Translations under genes and position numbers: made by a program
Notes under the pieces: model-generated
What the model was told of the DNA's origin: nothing
The model's database searches: none
The model's input: the letters and a program-made list of their open reading frames with translations, nothing else
In this document: positions 8,183-16,889 of the stretch, one piece after another
Layout of the letters: every line of letters begins with the position of its first letter
Numbering within the stretch: position 1 is the stretch's first letter
Assembly: GCA_025062245.1 (NCBI GenBank)
Contig: JANXAD010000006.1
Location: forward strand, 1 to 60,241
Origin: Thermodesulfobacteriaceae bacterium
GTDB taxonomy: Bacteria; Desulfobacterota; Thermodesulfobacteria; Thermodesulfobacteriales; Thermodesulfobacteriaceae
Direction: 5' to 3'
Length of the DNA stretch: 60,241 nt

Positions 8183-10477
8183 TTAAAACTTAAAGGATAA
8201 AGAGCTAAACAGGGTAAAAGGGGGCCCTGGATAATAGCCTGGTATAAAATATTTTTTATCCAAAAGATTATAAAGTTCTAATCCGATTTTGAAATCCCTT
8301 ATTTTTAAAGTTTTAAACTCAGGTATGGTATAAGAAAGTTTTAAATCTATCAGTGTATATTCAGGAATTTTTTCGGTAAACCTGAGGTCTCCATAAGCTT
8401 TACTTACATATCTAAGCATGGGAACAACTTCTAAACCCTTCCAACTCATTATTATTCCTGAAACAAGCATTCTCTTGGGAACATTCACTACCTGTTTTCC
8501 ATCAACCCTATAAGTAATTCCTTGACTGGTAATATTTCCGTCATATTTTAACCTTACATAAGAGGGATTAAAAAAGAAAGAAACTTTATTTGTAAAATGA
8601 TAAATTGTACTAAGCTCAAAACCATATCCCTTTGCTTTTCCAACAAAGGTGTTAAAACTTACTGGACGATTAGTGGTAGGATCAAGTAAAAGCTGAGTAG
8701 GATGGTCGGGATCTTTCCATCCTGGTGTAATAGGAGTGTTTAAATTTTTATGTTTGGAAAAATAAATAGTAGGATAAAGTTCTAACCTTGAAGTTCTTAC
8801 TCTTAAACCTAAATCTATATTATCTGTCTTTTCAGGATTAAAGTCTTTAAATAAATCATTAAGGGTTATCCCAAGCTTTCTAAATTTATCGTATAGCCTA
8901 TAATAAAGACTAACAATAGGCATATACATATAGGGTGTTTGAAAGGTCCTTCCAGCACTGAGATAAACTTCTAAGTTTGGATTTAGATTATAAGACAATC
9001 CCAAAGAGGGAAGCCAAACTGAATAGCTTTTTCCACCATGATCAAGTAGAGGTTCTCTTTCTAAGTAAGGTGTTCCATTAGGAGTATACTTAGTGATATA
9101 CCCTATGTTTTTACTATCCTTAGTTTCTAAATATTTAAGGCCTATTTGCCAGTTGAATTTATTAAACCTTCCAGAAAGTTTGACAAAAGGACTTTTTATA
9201 GGAGATTTACCCTTACTTTTAAGAACTCTTCCCCATCCCACAAAGTTTAAACTTCCATCAGGATTAAGCCAATAATTTTTACCAGGAACATCTATCCATT
9301 CGGAATCTTGATAATGATACCCTAATAGTCCCTCCAAAGTTTTATAATTAAAGACTATTTGCGAGATTAGGCCATACCTTTTAACCGTCCACCCACTATA
9401 GGTAACACCAGGCTTAGATCCTTTAAAGCCCGAAATTCTACTACTTCCCTCCCAATCGTCTTTCTCTTCTTCTCTATAATAAGGTTTTAGCTCTAATCCT
9501 ATGTAAGGAGAAATCTTGAAATTCAAAAACCCCAGAAAGTCCCAATTACTCCATTCTACTTTAAAAAACTTGTAATACTGCCAATCCACGGAAGAGTTCC
9601 CTGTAAGATAGGTATTATAATCCCACCTTCTATACTCACTTAAATTATCTGCTTGAGCATAGGAAAGACTTCTATATTTATGATGGGAAATATCATTATA
9701 ATTAACCCAAAGTTTTATATTTATAGATTCACCGATAGGTTGAACTAAAGTAAAATTCACATTATTTCGAGGTCCCATCTTTCCTTTTCCTCTCCATTTA
9801 TCTGCTTCAGTATAAGAATAGGAAAGTGAAAGCTTAGTTCCATAGGGAGTTATTTTCCCTGAATCAACTCTAACATAGCTTTTAAGGTAGTCAAACATTC
9901 CCAAAGCTTGGTTAAACTCTATTCCCAATTTATCCTTAGCCCATTTGGGTCGTAATTCTACTACCCCACCTCTTGTTCCAGCTCCTGTTCCAAGTTCAAC
10001 AGGTGCAATCCCTTTATATACTCCTATATTTTCCAAATTTTCAGAATCCAGAAGGTAGTGTCTGGGTCCTATGGGATTTCCTCCATAGATAGGGATACCT
10101 TCAACAGACATAGTTCCCAGTCCCCCACTAACACCTCTTACCCGAATGGTAGTATAAGTGGAAGCAAGATTAGCAAAATCAGGAGACTCAAACATAATTC
10201 CCGGTAAAATACTAAGAATAGACCAAATGGTGCTACTTCCCTGTTGTCCCCTAATTTCTATTCCCTTTGGGGTGATCTCAGTTCCTGTATACACTGTCTC
10301 TGCAGTTTCCTTAGTAGGAACAAGAATTCGTTCTCCCTTTACTACGATCTCAGGAAGTTCTTCAGCCTTCCTAAATTCTTCACTTCTTTTAAGTTCCTCT
10401 GCTAAAACTGAAGAACTTAATACTAAACCTGTTATCAATCCTAAAATTGTAGAACTTATAAAAAATTTCTTTTTCAT
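8183..10477 (-). CDS. TonB-dependent outer-membrane receptor
   Basis: An outer-membrane beta-barrel that imports a ligand (metal chelate, corrinoid or similar) using energy from TonB-ExbB-ExbD. The 764-residue form starts at the ATG at 10477, right after AAAGGAGGGGAT; an ATG 39 bp earlier is less likely. It has a signal peptide (KKKFFISSTILGLITGLVL to VLAEE), a TonB-box-like EIVVKGE, and a plug domain with SILSILPGIMFESP, IRVRGVSGG and a glycine-rich GTGAGTRGGVVEL. The barrel ends with LYNLLDKKYFIPGYYP and a terminal Phe (SSLSFKF). It heads the minus-strand uptake operon, with exbB-exbD-tonB divergent about 570 bp away. Ligand unknown. Confidence 0.93.
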   Translation of the reverse strand: MKKKFFISSTILGLITGLVLSSSVLAEELKRSEEFRKAEELPEIVVKGERILVPTKETAETVYTGTEITPKGIEIRGQQGSSTIWSILSILPGIMFESPDFANLASTYTTIRVRGVSGGLGTMSVEGIPIYGGNPIGPRHYLLDSENLENIGVYKGIAPVELGTGAGTRGGVVELRPKWAKDKLGIEFNQALGMFDYLKSYVRVDSGKITPYGTKLSLSYSYTEADKWRGKGKMGPRNNVNFTLVQPIGESINIKLWVNYNDISHHKYRSLSYAQADNLSEYRRWDYNTYLTGNSSVDWQYYKFFKVEWSNWDFLGFLNFKISPYIGLELKPYYREEEKDDWEGSSRISGFKGSKPGVTYSGWTVKRYGLISQIVFNYKTLEGLLGYHYQDSEWIDVPGKNYWLNPDGSLNFVGWGRVLKSKGKSPIKSPFVKLSGRFNKFNWQIGLKYLETKDSKNIGYITKYTPNGTPYLEREPLLDHGGKSYSVWLPSLGLSYNLNPNLEVYLSAGRTFQTPYMYMPIVSLYYRLYDKFRKLGITLNDLFKDFNPEKTDNIDLGLRVRTSRLELYPTIYFSKHKNLNTPITPGWKDPDHPTQLLLDPTTNRPVSFNTFVGKAKGYGFELSTIYHFTNKVSFFFNPSYVRLKYDGNITSQGITYRVDGKQVVNVPKRMLVSGIIMSWKGLEVVPMLRYVSKAYGDLRFTEKIPEYTLIDLKLSYTIPEFKTLKIRDFKIGLELYNLLDKKYFIPGYYPGPPFTLFSSLSFKF

Positions 10478-10659
10478 ATCCCCTCCTTTTATAATATTTT
10501 TAAAATTTTTTTTCATTTTTTATAACTTAAAAATTATTTTTGTCAATGAAATTTTATTTATTTTTAAAAAAATTTATAATTTTAAGTTTAAGAACTTAGC
10601 TTAGTTAATAAAACTTACCTTGAACTTTTTAAAAAGTAAGAAAATTTCTTTGTAAAAAT

Positions 10660-10968
10660 CCCCTTGCATAAGTTTAGTCTCCTTAGAAAAAATTAAAAAC
10701 TTAAGAAAGGATCTATTGATGCTTTCTATTCTTCCTAATCTTATTAAAGAACCTAAAGGGTAGAAAAGGTAAACTCTATAAAAAACCTCTTTTAAAGAAG
10801 AGGTCCTCTTTAGGCTTAAAGTTATAAAGTTTCTGAAATTTTAAACAAAAATATTTTAAAGGAGGGAAAGTTAGGTGAAAAGCTTGAGAGGACATAGAGT
10901 AGGATTTTATAGAGTGTAGGAAGAAGGAGCTGTTAGGGGATTAGAGGCCTTAAACACCATACTTGACA
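10660..10968 (+). pseudogene. Internally deleted IS481-like remnant upstream of exbB
   Basis: Two parts match other IS remnants in the window. 10670-10850 follows 501-710 (TGCATAAGTT near the start, then ACTCTAT, CCTCTT and a TCTCTTTA-GG-TTAAA-GT-ATA series coding the transposase N-terminus). 10860-10930 follows 52415-52485 (TTAGGTGAA, TTTTATAGAGT, TAGGAAGAAG; readable as GEKLERT and, in the other copy, LERTIEEDFIEYRKK). The middle of the transposase is missing. The remnant ends in CATACTTGACAAAA. The rest of the 10478-11045 gap holds only the receptor leader and the exbB promoter. Confidence 0.65.
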
Positions 10969-10990
10969 AAAATGAAAAAAGCATTAGTAT
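10963..10990 (+). promoter_or_regulatory. Putative promoter for exbB-exbD-tonB
   Basis: TTGACA at 10963-10968, 16 bp, then TAGTAT at 10985-10990; exbB begins 55 bp later. The -35 box is again the last part of an IS remnant. No Fur-like inverted repeat was obvious. Confidence 0.45.
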
Positions 10991-11045
10991 TACTTTTACT
11001 AAAATTTTAGCACATTAAGATTTAAAAAATAAAAAAACAAATTTT

Positions 11046-11480
11046 ATGGAACATTTGGCTCTAATTATAGATTATGGAATCATTGGAATTCTCTTATTTC
11101 TTAGTGTAATTGCCTTAGGGATAGGAATAGAGCGTTTTTTTTACTATAAAAAAATAAAATTGCAAGATTTCAGAGACAAAAAAGAACTGGAAATAGATTT
11201 AACTAAAAATCTTTATCTTATAGCCACTATTGCTTCTAATGCTCCTTACATAGGCCTTTTAGGAACAGTTTTAGGAATTATGTTGACCTTTTATAGCATA
11301 GGACAGGAGGGACTAATTGAGAGTAAAAAGGTTATGATTGGTTTAGCTTTAGCTCTAAAAGCTACAGCCATAGGACTTTTGGTTGCTATTCCAGCCTCTG
11401 CTATTTATAACTTTCTATTAAGAAAAGTTAGAGAAAAACTTGCTCTTTGGGAAATAGAAAATGGAAGAGAAAGAATTTGA
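11046..11480 (+). CDS. exbB: TonB-system proton channel subunit ExbB (MotA/TolQ/ExbB family)
   Basis: ExbB pentamers with ExbD convert the proton gradient into force on TonB. At 144 residues this is the short form. TM1 is at residues 10-28 (YGIIGILLFLSVIALGIGIE), and the conserved TM2-TM3 region reads APYIGLLGTVLGIMLTFYSIG and ALKATAIGLLVAIPASAIYNFL, matching the family's signature. It overlaps exbD by 20 bp, so the three genes form a tight operon. The start ATG has only a weak ribosome site. It most likely powers the receptor encoded divergently. Confidence 0.92.
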   Translation: MEHLALIIDYGIIGILLFLSVIALGIGIERFFYYKKIKLQDFRDKKELEIDLTKNLYLIATIASNAPYIGLLGTVLGIMLTFYSIGQEGLIESKKVMIGLALALKATAIGLLVAIPASAIYNFLLRKVREKLALWEIENGRERI

Positions 11481-11841
11481 TAGTATTAATGTGATTCCTT
11501 TGGTAGACATAATGTTAGTGCTGTTAACTATAGTTTTGACGGCAGCTACTTTTATCGTTCAAGGTAGTCTTCCTGTCGATTTGCCTAAGGCTTCCCAAGT
11601 TCAACCTTTAGAAATGAGGTCCTATCAAATTGTTATTCAGCAAAACGGAGATTTTCTCTTTGAGGGAAAAAAAGTTGAATTTTCTGAACTAAGAGAAATT
11701 GTTAAAAGTATTAACAAAAACTCCCAAATAGCTATTTTAGCAGATCGGTCAGCTCAAATTCAAAACCTAGTTAAAGTGCTTGATCTCTTAAAGGAATACG
11801 ATTTTAAAAAGACCTATCTTAGAACTGAGCTTATAAGATGA
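11461..11841 (+). CDS. exbD: TonB-system subunit ExbD (ExbD/TolR family)
   Basis: ExbD lies inside the ExbB pore and carries the essential membrane Asp. The 126-residue product has the short cytoplasmic start EFDSINVIPLVDIMLVLLTIVL, in which the VDIMLVLL Asp is the conserved proton-carrying residue at the start of the only TM helix. A periplasmic domain follows (IVIQQNGDFLFEGKKVEFSE, AILADRSAQIQNLVKVLDLL). It overlaps exbB by 20 bp and tonB by 4 bp. Confidence 0.93.
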   Translation: MEEKEFDSINVIPLVDIMLVLLTIVLTAATFIVQGSLPVDLPKASQVQPLEMRSYQIVIQQNGDFLFEGKKVEFSELREIVKSINKNSQIAILADRSAQIQNLVKVLDLLKEYDFKKTYLRTELIR

Positions 11842-12566
11842 GTGAGAAAGTTAAAGCCTATAGTCTCTCCATCCTTATTCACCTTCTTTTTATTTTGCCA
11901 TTTTCTTATTTTTTATCTTCTTCCATGGGTATCCCTAATCAAAAATACTTAGAAATTGATTTGAGTTTATATAATTTAAGAGAAGAAGGGGGAGGAAGAA
12001 AGGAACTTCCGGAAGTTAAAAAAACTTTTTCTAAAACCCTTAGTTCTCAAAAGGTTTTATCTCCTGAAAGGGTCTATTATCCTGAAAATGTTCCTAAGGT
12101 TAAAACAGAGGAAAACAAAATAGAAGATGCAATGGTAAAGAATGAAGATATAAATAAAAGAGGTATTGAGGAAGGTTTAGCTAAGGGAATGGGAGTAAGG
12201 GAGGGTGAAGTAGGAAGTAGAAGAGGTGAAAAGGGAGAGGGAGTAGGTAAAGGGGGTGGCACAGGAACAGAAATGAAGCCAGAAGAACTCTACCTTCATT
12301 CTAAATTAGGAATTATTTCTAAAATTGTGCAAAATCATATCTCCTATCCCTATTTAGCCAGAAAAATGGGTTGGGAGGGTAAGGTAATCATTTCTTTCCT
12401 TTTAACTAAGGAGGGAAAGGTCACTAATTTTACTATTGAAAAAACTTCTTCTTATGAAATTTTAGACCAGAATGCTTTAGAAACTGTTAAAAGGTGTGCT
12501 AAGCTTTTTCCCCTTCCTCCTGTAGATGTAAAAATTAAACTTCCTATTGTGTACCAATTAAATTGA
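11838..12566 (+). CDS. tonB: Energy transducer TonB
   Basis: TonB spans the periplasm and pulls open the receptor plug. The 242 residues comprise an N-terminal membrane anchor at about 8-30 (SLSILIHLLFILPFSYFLSS), a long charged linker, and the C-terminal TonB domain from about 160 (IVQNHISYPYLARKMGWEGK, VIISFLLTKEGKV, LDQNALETVKRCAKLFPLPP). The linker is Gly/Lys/Glu-rich (for example RRGEKGEGVGKGGGTGTE) rather than the usual Pro-rich rod. It is the last gene of the exb operon and converges on coaD, with 215 bp of unrecognised sequence between. Confidence 0.92.
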   Translation: MSEKVKAYSLSILIHLLFILPFSYFLSSSMGIPNQKYLEIDLSLYNLREEGGGRKELPEVKKTFSKTLSSQKVLSPERVYYPENVPKVKTEENKIEDAMVKNEDINKRGIEEGLAKGMGVREGEVGSRRGEKGEGVGKGGGTGTEMKPEELYLHSKLGIISKIVQNHISYPYLARKMGWEGKVIISFLLTKEGKVTNFTIEKTSSYEILDQNALETVKRCAKLFPLPPVDVKIKLPIVYQLN

Positions 12567-12781
12567 GAACTTTAAAAAATTCGGTCTAATTTCACTACCT
12601 AAGAGCCTCTCTCTTTGCTATAGCTTAGATGAAGCTCTTAAGGAAGCTCCTGTGATAGAGAAGATTTTCTCCTATTGATAATTGAGAAGTCTTTTTTCTA
12701 TACCCTTGAGAAACCCTCTTATTTTTTCTTTCACTTTATCTTAAAATCTTTGTGTTAGACCATTGAATTTTGCAAAGGTCT

Positions 12782-13279
12782 CTAAATTAAGAATTTTTCT
12801 TTAAGTTTTTTAACTACCACAGGAGGAACCAGATCTTCTATGTTTCCTCCAAACTGAGCTGCTTCTTTAACAATAGAGGAACTTAAAAAGATCCATCTTA
12901 GACTGGGCATTAAAAATATGGTATCTATGCTATTAGATAATTTTCTATTCATTAAGGCTAATTGCATTTCATATTCAAAATCTGAAACAGCCCTAAGTCC
13001 TCTTATAATTACACAGACCGATTTTTTTTTAGCAAAATCTACTAAAAGCCCTGAAAAGGAGTCAACTTCTATTCTGTGATGTTCAGGAATTTCTTTAATA
13101 GCTTCTTTAATCATAAAAATTCTTTCTTCTACAGTAAAAAGAGGTTTTTTAACAGGATTTTCTCCAATAGCTACAATTAGATAGTCAAAAAGATTTAAAG
13201 CTCTTCTAATCAGGTCTAAGTGCCCATTAGTAACGGGATCAAAAGTTCCTGGATAAATAGCTTTTTTAGCGGACCTCAT
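12782..13279 (-). CDS. coaD: Phosphopantetheine adenylyltransferase
   Basis: Catalyses the fourth step of CoA synthesis, joining ATP and 4'-phosphopantetheine to give dephospho-CoA. At 165 residues it has the normal length. It shows the nucleotidyltransferase motif [16 protein letters not shown] (the GH of the HxGH-like loop) near the N-terminus, [20 protein letters not shown] mid-protein, and [14 protein letters not shown] near the C-terminus, close to the usual SSSxVRE signature. It is the last gene of the minus-strand run that begins at rplU, 24 bp after the WPF-repeat gene. Confidence 0.96.
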   Translation of the reverse strand: MRSAKKAIYPGTFDPVTNGHLDLIRRALNLFDYLIVAIGENPVKKPLFTVEERIFMIKEAIKEIPEHHRIEVDSFSGLLVDFAKKKSVCVIIRGLRAVSDFEYEMQLALMNRKLSNSIDTIFLMPSLRWIFLSSSIVKEAAQFGGNIEDLVPPVVVKKLKEKFLI

Positions 13280-13303
13280 AAAGTCTCCTCCCCACTGACA
13301 CCT

Positions 13304-14734
13304 TTATTTAATTTTAATAAAAAATATCTTTACCACAGGTTTTCCCTCTATTTTTCCAAAACCTAAAAAGCCTTCCCCAATTTCTAAATAATTAGTATTT
13401 ATATCTCTAACTAATCTTATTAAGAAAGCTAACTCCTGAACCCTTCTTTCTCCCTCCTTTTCATATCGGTAAAGTCCCCATAAAAGTTTTAAAAAAGAAT
13501 AATTTCCCTTTTTATAATATTCAATTAATTTTAGAAAAGGTGCATAATTCCTTTCCACTCCTTCGTCATAAAAGGGTAAAAGGGCTGGAAAATAGAATAA
13601 ATATAAATTTTGAGATAATTCCTCATGGGAGTGATAAAAGGGCCAAAGACGGGTTTCAGTTTGAAGGAGGGTTTCCTTTTCATACTGAGAATATTTCTTA
13701 GAAAAAAGTAAAAATCTATGCTGTTTTTCATAGTAAGAACTATGTCCTTTAGAAAAAATATTTTCATTATAAAAGTAAAAGGGCCAAAGAATGAACCTTT
13801 CTAAACTTTCTTCCCTCTTAAGATATCCATAAAAGGGCCAAAATCTCCATCCTTGAATATTTTCCCCCTCTATTTTCCTATAAAAAGGCCAAGGAGCATC
13901 TATCTGTTTATAATCAGGCTTTTCTGCTTGAACCTTTTGGAAAAAGGGCCAAAGCACAATTCTTCTACGGAATTCAGGTCTCTCCTCTTTTATGTAAAAA
14001 GGAAAAAACATCCACTTTTCCTCAAAGTCTCCCTCAGAATAATAGGCACTCTCTCTTATATAAAAAGGCCAAAGAAAAAAGCTTCTTTTTCTTTCTTTTT
14101 CTTGGAAGCTTCCGTAAAGAGGCCAAATTTTAAAACCCCTATGCTTTTCTCCTTTAATAGTTTTAAAAATGGGCCAGAGATAGTTTTGAGAAGTATACTC
14201 TTCATATCTTACCTTAGTATAAAAGGGCCACAGAATAAAAGTAATTTCCTCCTTTCCAAATCTCTCTTTAAATTTTCCATAAAAGGGAAAAAAACCTCCA
14301 TAGAGTTTACCTTCAGAAGTCTTACCTATAAAAATAGGAAAAAAATCGAAATGTTCTCCTTTTTTTACTTCTGAAGAAGGTCTTTTTTCTGAGGATTTAG
14401 AAATAAGAGGAATTAACCTTAGAGTTCTTCTCTCAGAGTCTGACCTGTAAAGTCCAAGTGGAGAAAGAAAAAAGGTTTTTTTTTCTTGAGGAGTTGAAAC
14501 CCAAGATATAAAAGGCCTTATAGAAGTTCCATTTTCCTTAGAACCTGAATATTTATAAAAAAGGGGACCTAAAATTTCTAATCTTTGATAGGAAGAAAGT
14601 TTATTTTTATTTAAAACCAAAAAAGGCCAAAGATTTACTCTTTTTTCAATAGAATCTTCATAAGCTAACCCTATTTTAATTAACAAATTTAAAAAAAAGA
14701 TTAAGAAAAAACCTTTCCAGAAAAAATTTAAAAT
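13304..14734 (-). CDS. Exported tandem-repeat protein with WPF/Y motifs
   Basis: I do not recognise a named family. The protein is built of about 15-18 short units of 18-28 residues, each centred on a WPFY-like core: LWPFYTK, LWPIFKT, IWPLYGS, LWPFYIR, FFPFYIK, LWPFFQK, PWPFYRK, FWPFYGY, LWPFYFY, LWPFYHS. The spacing suggests repeated beta strands, perhaps a barrel or beta-solenoid at the outer membrane. The first usual start codon (TTG at 14686) lies inside a hydrophobic segment. Reading back to an ATT at 14734, which follows AGAGGAGAAAC, gives the signal-peptide-like FFLIFFLNLLIKIGLAY. I take ATT as the likely start. It sits between tilS and coaD. Confidence 0.6.
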   Translation of the reverse strand: MLNFFWKGFFLIFFLNLLIKIGLAYEDSIEKRVNLWPFLVLNKNKLSSYQRLEILGPLFYKYSGSKENGTSIRPFISWVSTPQEKKTFFLSPLGLYRSDSERRTLRLIPLISKSSEKRPSSEVKKGEHFDFFPIFIGKTSEGKLYGGFFPFYGKFKERFGKEEITFILWPFYTKVRYEEYTSQNYLWPIFKTIKGEKHRGFKIWPLYGSFQEKERKRSFFLWPFYIRESAYYSEGDFEEKWMFFPFYIKEERPEFRRRIVLWPFFQKVQAEKPDYKQIDAPWPFYRKIEGENIQGWRFWPFYGYLKREESLERFILWPFYFYNENIFSKGHSSYYEKQHRFLLFSKKYSQYEKETLLQTETRLWPFYHSHEELSQNLYLFYFPALLPFYDEGVERNYAPFLKLIEYYKKGNYSFLKLLWGLYRYEKEGERRVQELAFLIRLVRDINTNYLEIGEGFLGFGKIEGKPVVKIFFIKIK

Positions 14735-14788
14735 CCTGTTTCTCCTCTTTGAATCTTACCTTTTATTATAATTCGGAAAAATACTCAG

Positions 14789-16201
14789 TCAACTAATAAT
14801 TTCAAGAATTAAAACCTCTTCAGGAAAGTTTTTAACTTCATATTCTGGATGGATATATAAATTCCATACTCCTACAATCTCATTTTGATGTTCAATAATT
14901 ATGATTCTATCTCTTTCATAGGAAGGAATACTTTTTTCCCATAAAAATTTTTTCAATTTTTTATGACCAACAGAAGGGATAAATAGGGTATCTCCCGGTT
15001 TTCTCTTTCTTATTAAAAAGGGAAAGGACAATCTCTTAGCCAGAAAATACATGATTTTGGTCTTGGTTTTAAAAAGGTCTTCCGATTTTTCTAAAAAGGT
15101 TTTATAAATTTTAATTTTTTGCTTAGAAGGTAGTTCAATTTCCTTTTCTCTATCTATTACCATTTCAAAATAGGGTAAGGTAAAAAGTTTCTTAGTAAAT
15201 CTTAAATATCCAGGTCCTCTATAAACTAAGAAATTACCTGGCAAGTATACAGGTCCTTTACTACTTTTAGTAATTAAATTTTCCAAACTTTCTAAGTGAG
15301 GGTAAGTAATTCTAAAAAGAGGTATCTGAGCCTCTTTAAAGGCTAAAAAATAAACTCTTTTTCTTAATACTGGAGAAAGTAACTTTAATTCAGTTAACTT
15401 TAGAGCCAAATCTTCTTCTAAATAAAACTTTAATTTTTCAAATTCCCTTTGAGCCAATTCTTCAATTAATTCTTCTTCCTCAGCAATAATAAAAGCGGTT
15501 TTCTTAATATTTTCCTTTATAGTCTTACTAAATTTTTTTTCTAAAAAGGGGATAAGAAGATGTCTAATTCTATTTCTCAAAAACCTTATATCCCTATTGG
15601 TTAGATCCTCTTTCCAGCTAAGATTCCTTTCTAAAGCGAATTTTTTAATTTCTTCCTTAGTAAAAAACAGAAAGGGTCTTACAATTAAATCCTCTCTTTT
15701 TACAGGAATACCAGCCAATCCTCTTTTACCAGTTCCTCTTATTAATTTTAAAAAAATTTCTTCTATCAGATCATCTAAATGGTGGGCTAAAGCAATTTTT
15801 TGAAAATCATATTTTTTGGCTAAATCGTACCAAAGATTGTACCTTAATTCTCTTCCGGCCATTTCTAAACTTATTTTTTCCTTTTTAGCATATTTTGAAA
15901 CACAACAAGCAGTATATAAAAAGGAAATTCCCTTATTTTTACAAAATTGATATACAAAAAAAGCATCTTCAAGGGAAGATTTTCTAAGTTTATGATCATA
16001 GTGAGAAACAAAAAGTTTAAAATGGTAATATTTTTGTAAAAGAAATAGGGCTTCTAAGAGAGATATAGAATCTATTCCCCCAGAAACCCCAACTAAAATT
16101 CTTTCCCCTTCTCTAAAAAGACCAAAATTTTCTATGTAATTTCTAAGTTTTCTTAGAAACCAATTCAATAATCTCCCTGGCCTCTTTTTGATGTTTTTCA
16201 A
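14789..16201 (-). CDS. tilS: tRNA(Ile)-lysidine synthase
   Basis: TilS modifies C34 of tRNA-Ile(CAU) to lysidine so that it reads AUA, an essential step. The PP-loop ATPase motif is ILVGVSGGIDSISLLEAL at about residues 35-52, followed by SHYDHKLRKSS, CCVSKYAKKEKISLEMAGRELRY, and LAHHLDDLIEEIFLKLIRGTG. About 470 residues includes the C-terminal tRNA-binding domains (LPSKQKIKIYK, RKRKPGDTLFIPSVGHKKLKKFL). The chosen ATG overlaps the upstream gene by 59 bp. A TTG 36 bp further in would shorten the overlap, so the start is uncertain. Confidence 0.94.
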   Translation of the reverse strand: MKNIKKRPGRLLNWFLRKLRNYIENFGLFREGERILVGVSGGIDSISLLEALFLLQKYYHFKLFVSHYDHKLRKSSLEDAFFVYQFCKNKGISFLYTACCVSKYAKKEKISLEMAGRELRYNLWYDLAKKYDFQKIALAHHLDDLIEEIFLKLIRGTGKRGLAGIPVKREDLIVRPFLFFTKEEIKKFALERNLSWKEDLTNRDIRFLRNRIRHLLIPFLEKKFSKTIKENIKKTAFIIAEEEELIEELAQREFEKLKFYLEEDLALKLTELKLLSPVLRKRVYFLAFKEAQIPLFRITYPHLESLENLITKSSKGPVYLPGNFLVYRGPGYLRFTKKLFTLPYFEMVIDREKEIELPSKQKIKIYKTFLEKSEDLFKTKTKIMYFLAKRLSFPFLIRKRKPGDTLFIPSVGHKKLKKFLWEKSIPSYERDRIIIIEHQNEIVGVWNLYIHPEYEVKNFPEEVLILEIIS

Positions 16202-16889
16202 AGGCTTTTTTAGCTAATCTTATAATCTCCGAGGAAACTTCTGAAAAAGGAGGAATAGGTTTTACCTTTTCAACCATTTCTTCAGGAGAAGGAGGAATTT
16301 TTATCTTTAAAGTTTCTGCTAAGGTTTCATAAGTTTTTTCCATAGGTTCAATAGGACCTATATTAAAACTTCCTCCCTCAAGTCTTCTAAAAAATCCTAA
16401 AATAGCAGAAAGATCAAATCTCTGATAAAAGGCTTGGGTTTCTCCTTTTAATCTTTCATAATATTTTTTAATTTCATTTAACTCTTTTAAAAAGTCTCTA
16501 ATAGCTGTCTCTAAATCCCGATAAATATTTATAAAAAGTTTAACAAATTTATTTTTAGAACTAAAACCAAAAGGAGCTTTTAACTTTTTAAAAAGACTCT
16601 TTTTAATTCCATAGGATTTTAAAATTTGACTATCATAAAAATTTTTTAAAGAGAATCCTGTAATTTTTTCAAATTCATCCCAAAGCTCTTTTTCTCCTAA
16701 AAGAATCAACATTCTACAACCATTAAGAATCACTCTTTCTTCTTTTTTCTGAAGTTTTTTAAAAAGATCCTTCTGATAATGTTCCCACTCCTCTTCTAAA
16801 TAATTTTTTTCGTTAAAATAATTTTCAGCAATTTCTCTTTTTATCTCTATACTTAAACTTTCAGCTAAATTTTCCCAGTCTTTACTCAT
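16143..16889 (-). CDS. Hypothetical charged helical protein in the fapA-tilS operon
   Basis: I do not recognise this 248-residue protein. It is acidic/basic and almost wholly helical by eye, with coiled-coil-like stretches (YRDLETAIRDFLKELNEIKK, EIIRLAKKAFEKHQKEAREI) and no signal peptide or membrane segment. The middle has a Gly-rich break (RRLEGGSFNIGPIEP). Its start overlaps the fapA stop by 4 bp and its end overlaps tilS by 59 bp, so it is translationally coupled on both sides. A link with the FapA-type protein is plausible from coupling alone. Confidence 0.7.
   Translation of the reverse strand: MSKDWENLAESLSIEIKREIAENYFNEKNYLEEEWEHYQKDLFKKLQKKEERVILNGCRMLILLGEKELWDEFEKITGFSLKNFYDSQILKSYGIKKSLFKKLKAPFGFSSKNKFVKLFINIYRDLETAIRDFLKELNEIKKYYERLKGETQAFYQRFDLSAILGFFRRLEGGSFNIGPIEPMEKTYETLAETLKIKIPPSPEEMVEKVKPIPPFSEVSSEIIRLAKKAFEKHQKEAREIIELVSKKT

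Noticed and set aside
10158-10604. 148-residue plus-strand frame over the TonB receptor
   Set aside because: Complement of a clear receptor coding sequence; Ser/Ile/Phe-rich shadow.
12567-12781. Possible transposase fragment between tonB and coaD
   Set aside because: Some frames look protein-like on the minus strand, but no recognisable motif or match to the other IS remnants in the window.
13853-14374. 173-residue plus-strand frame
   Set aside because: Complement of the WPF-repeat protein; its regularity only mirrors the repeats.
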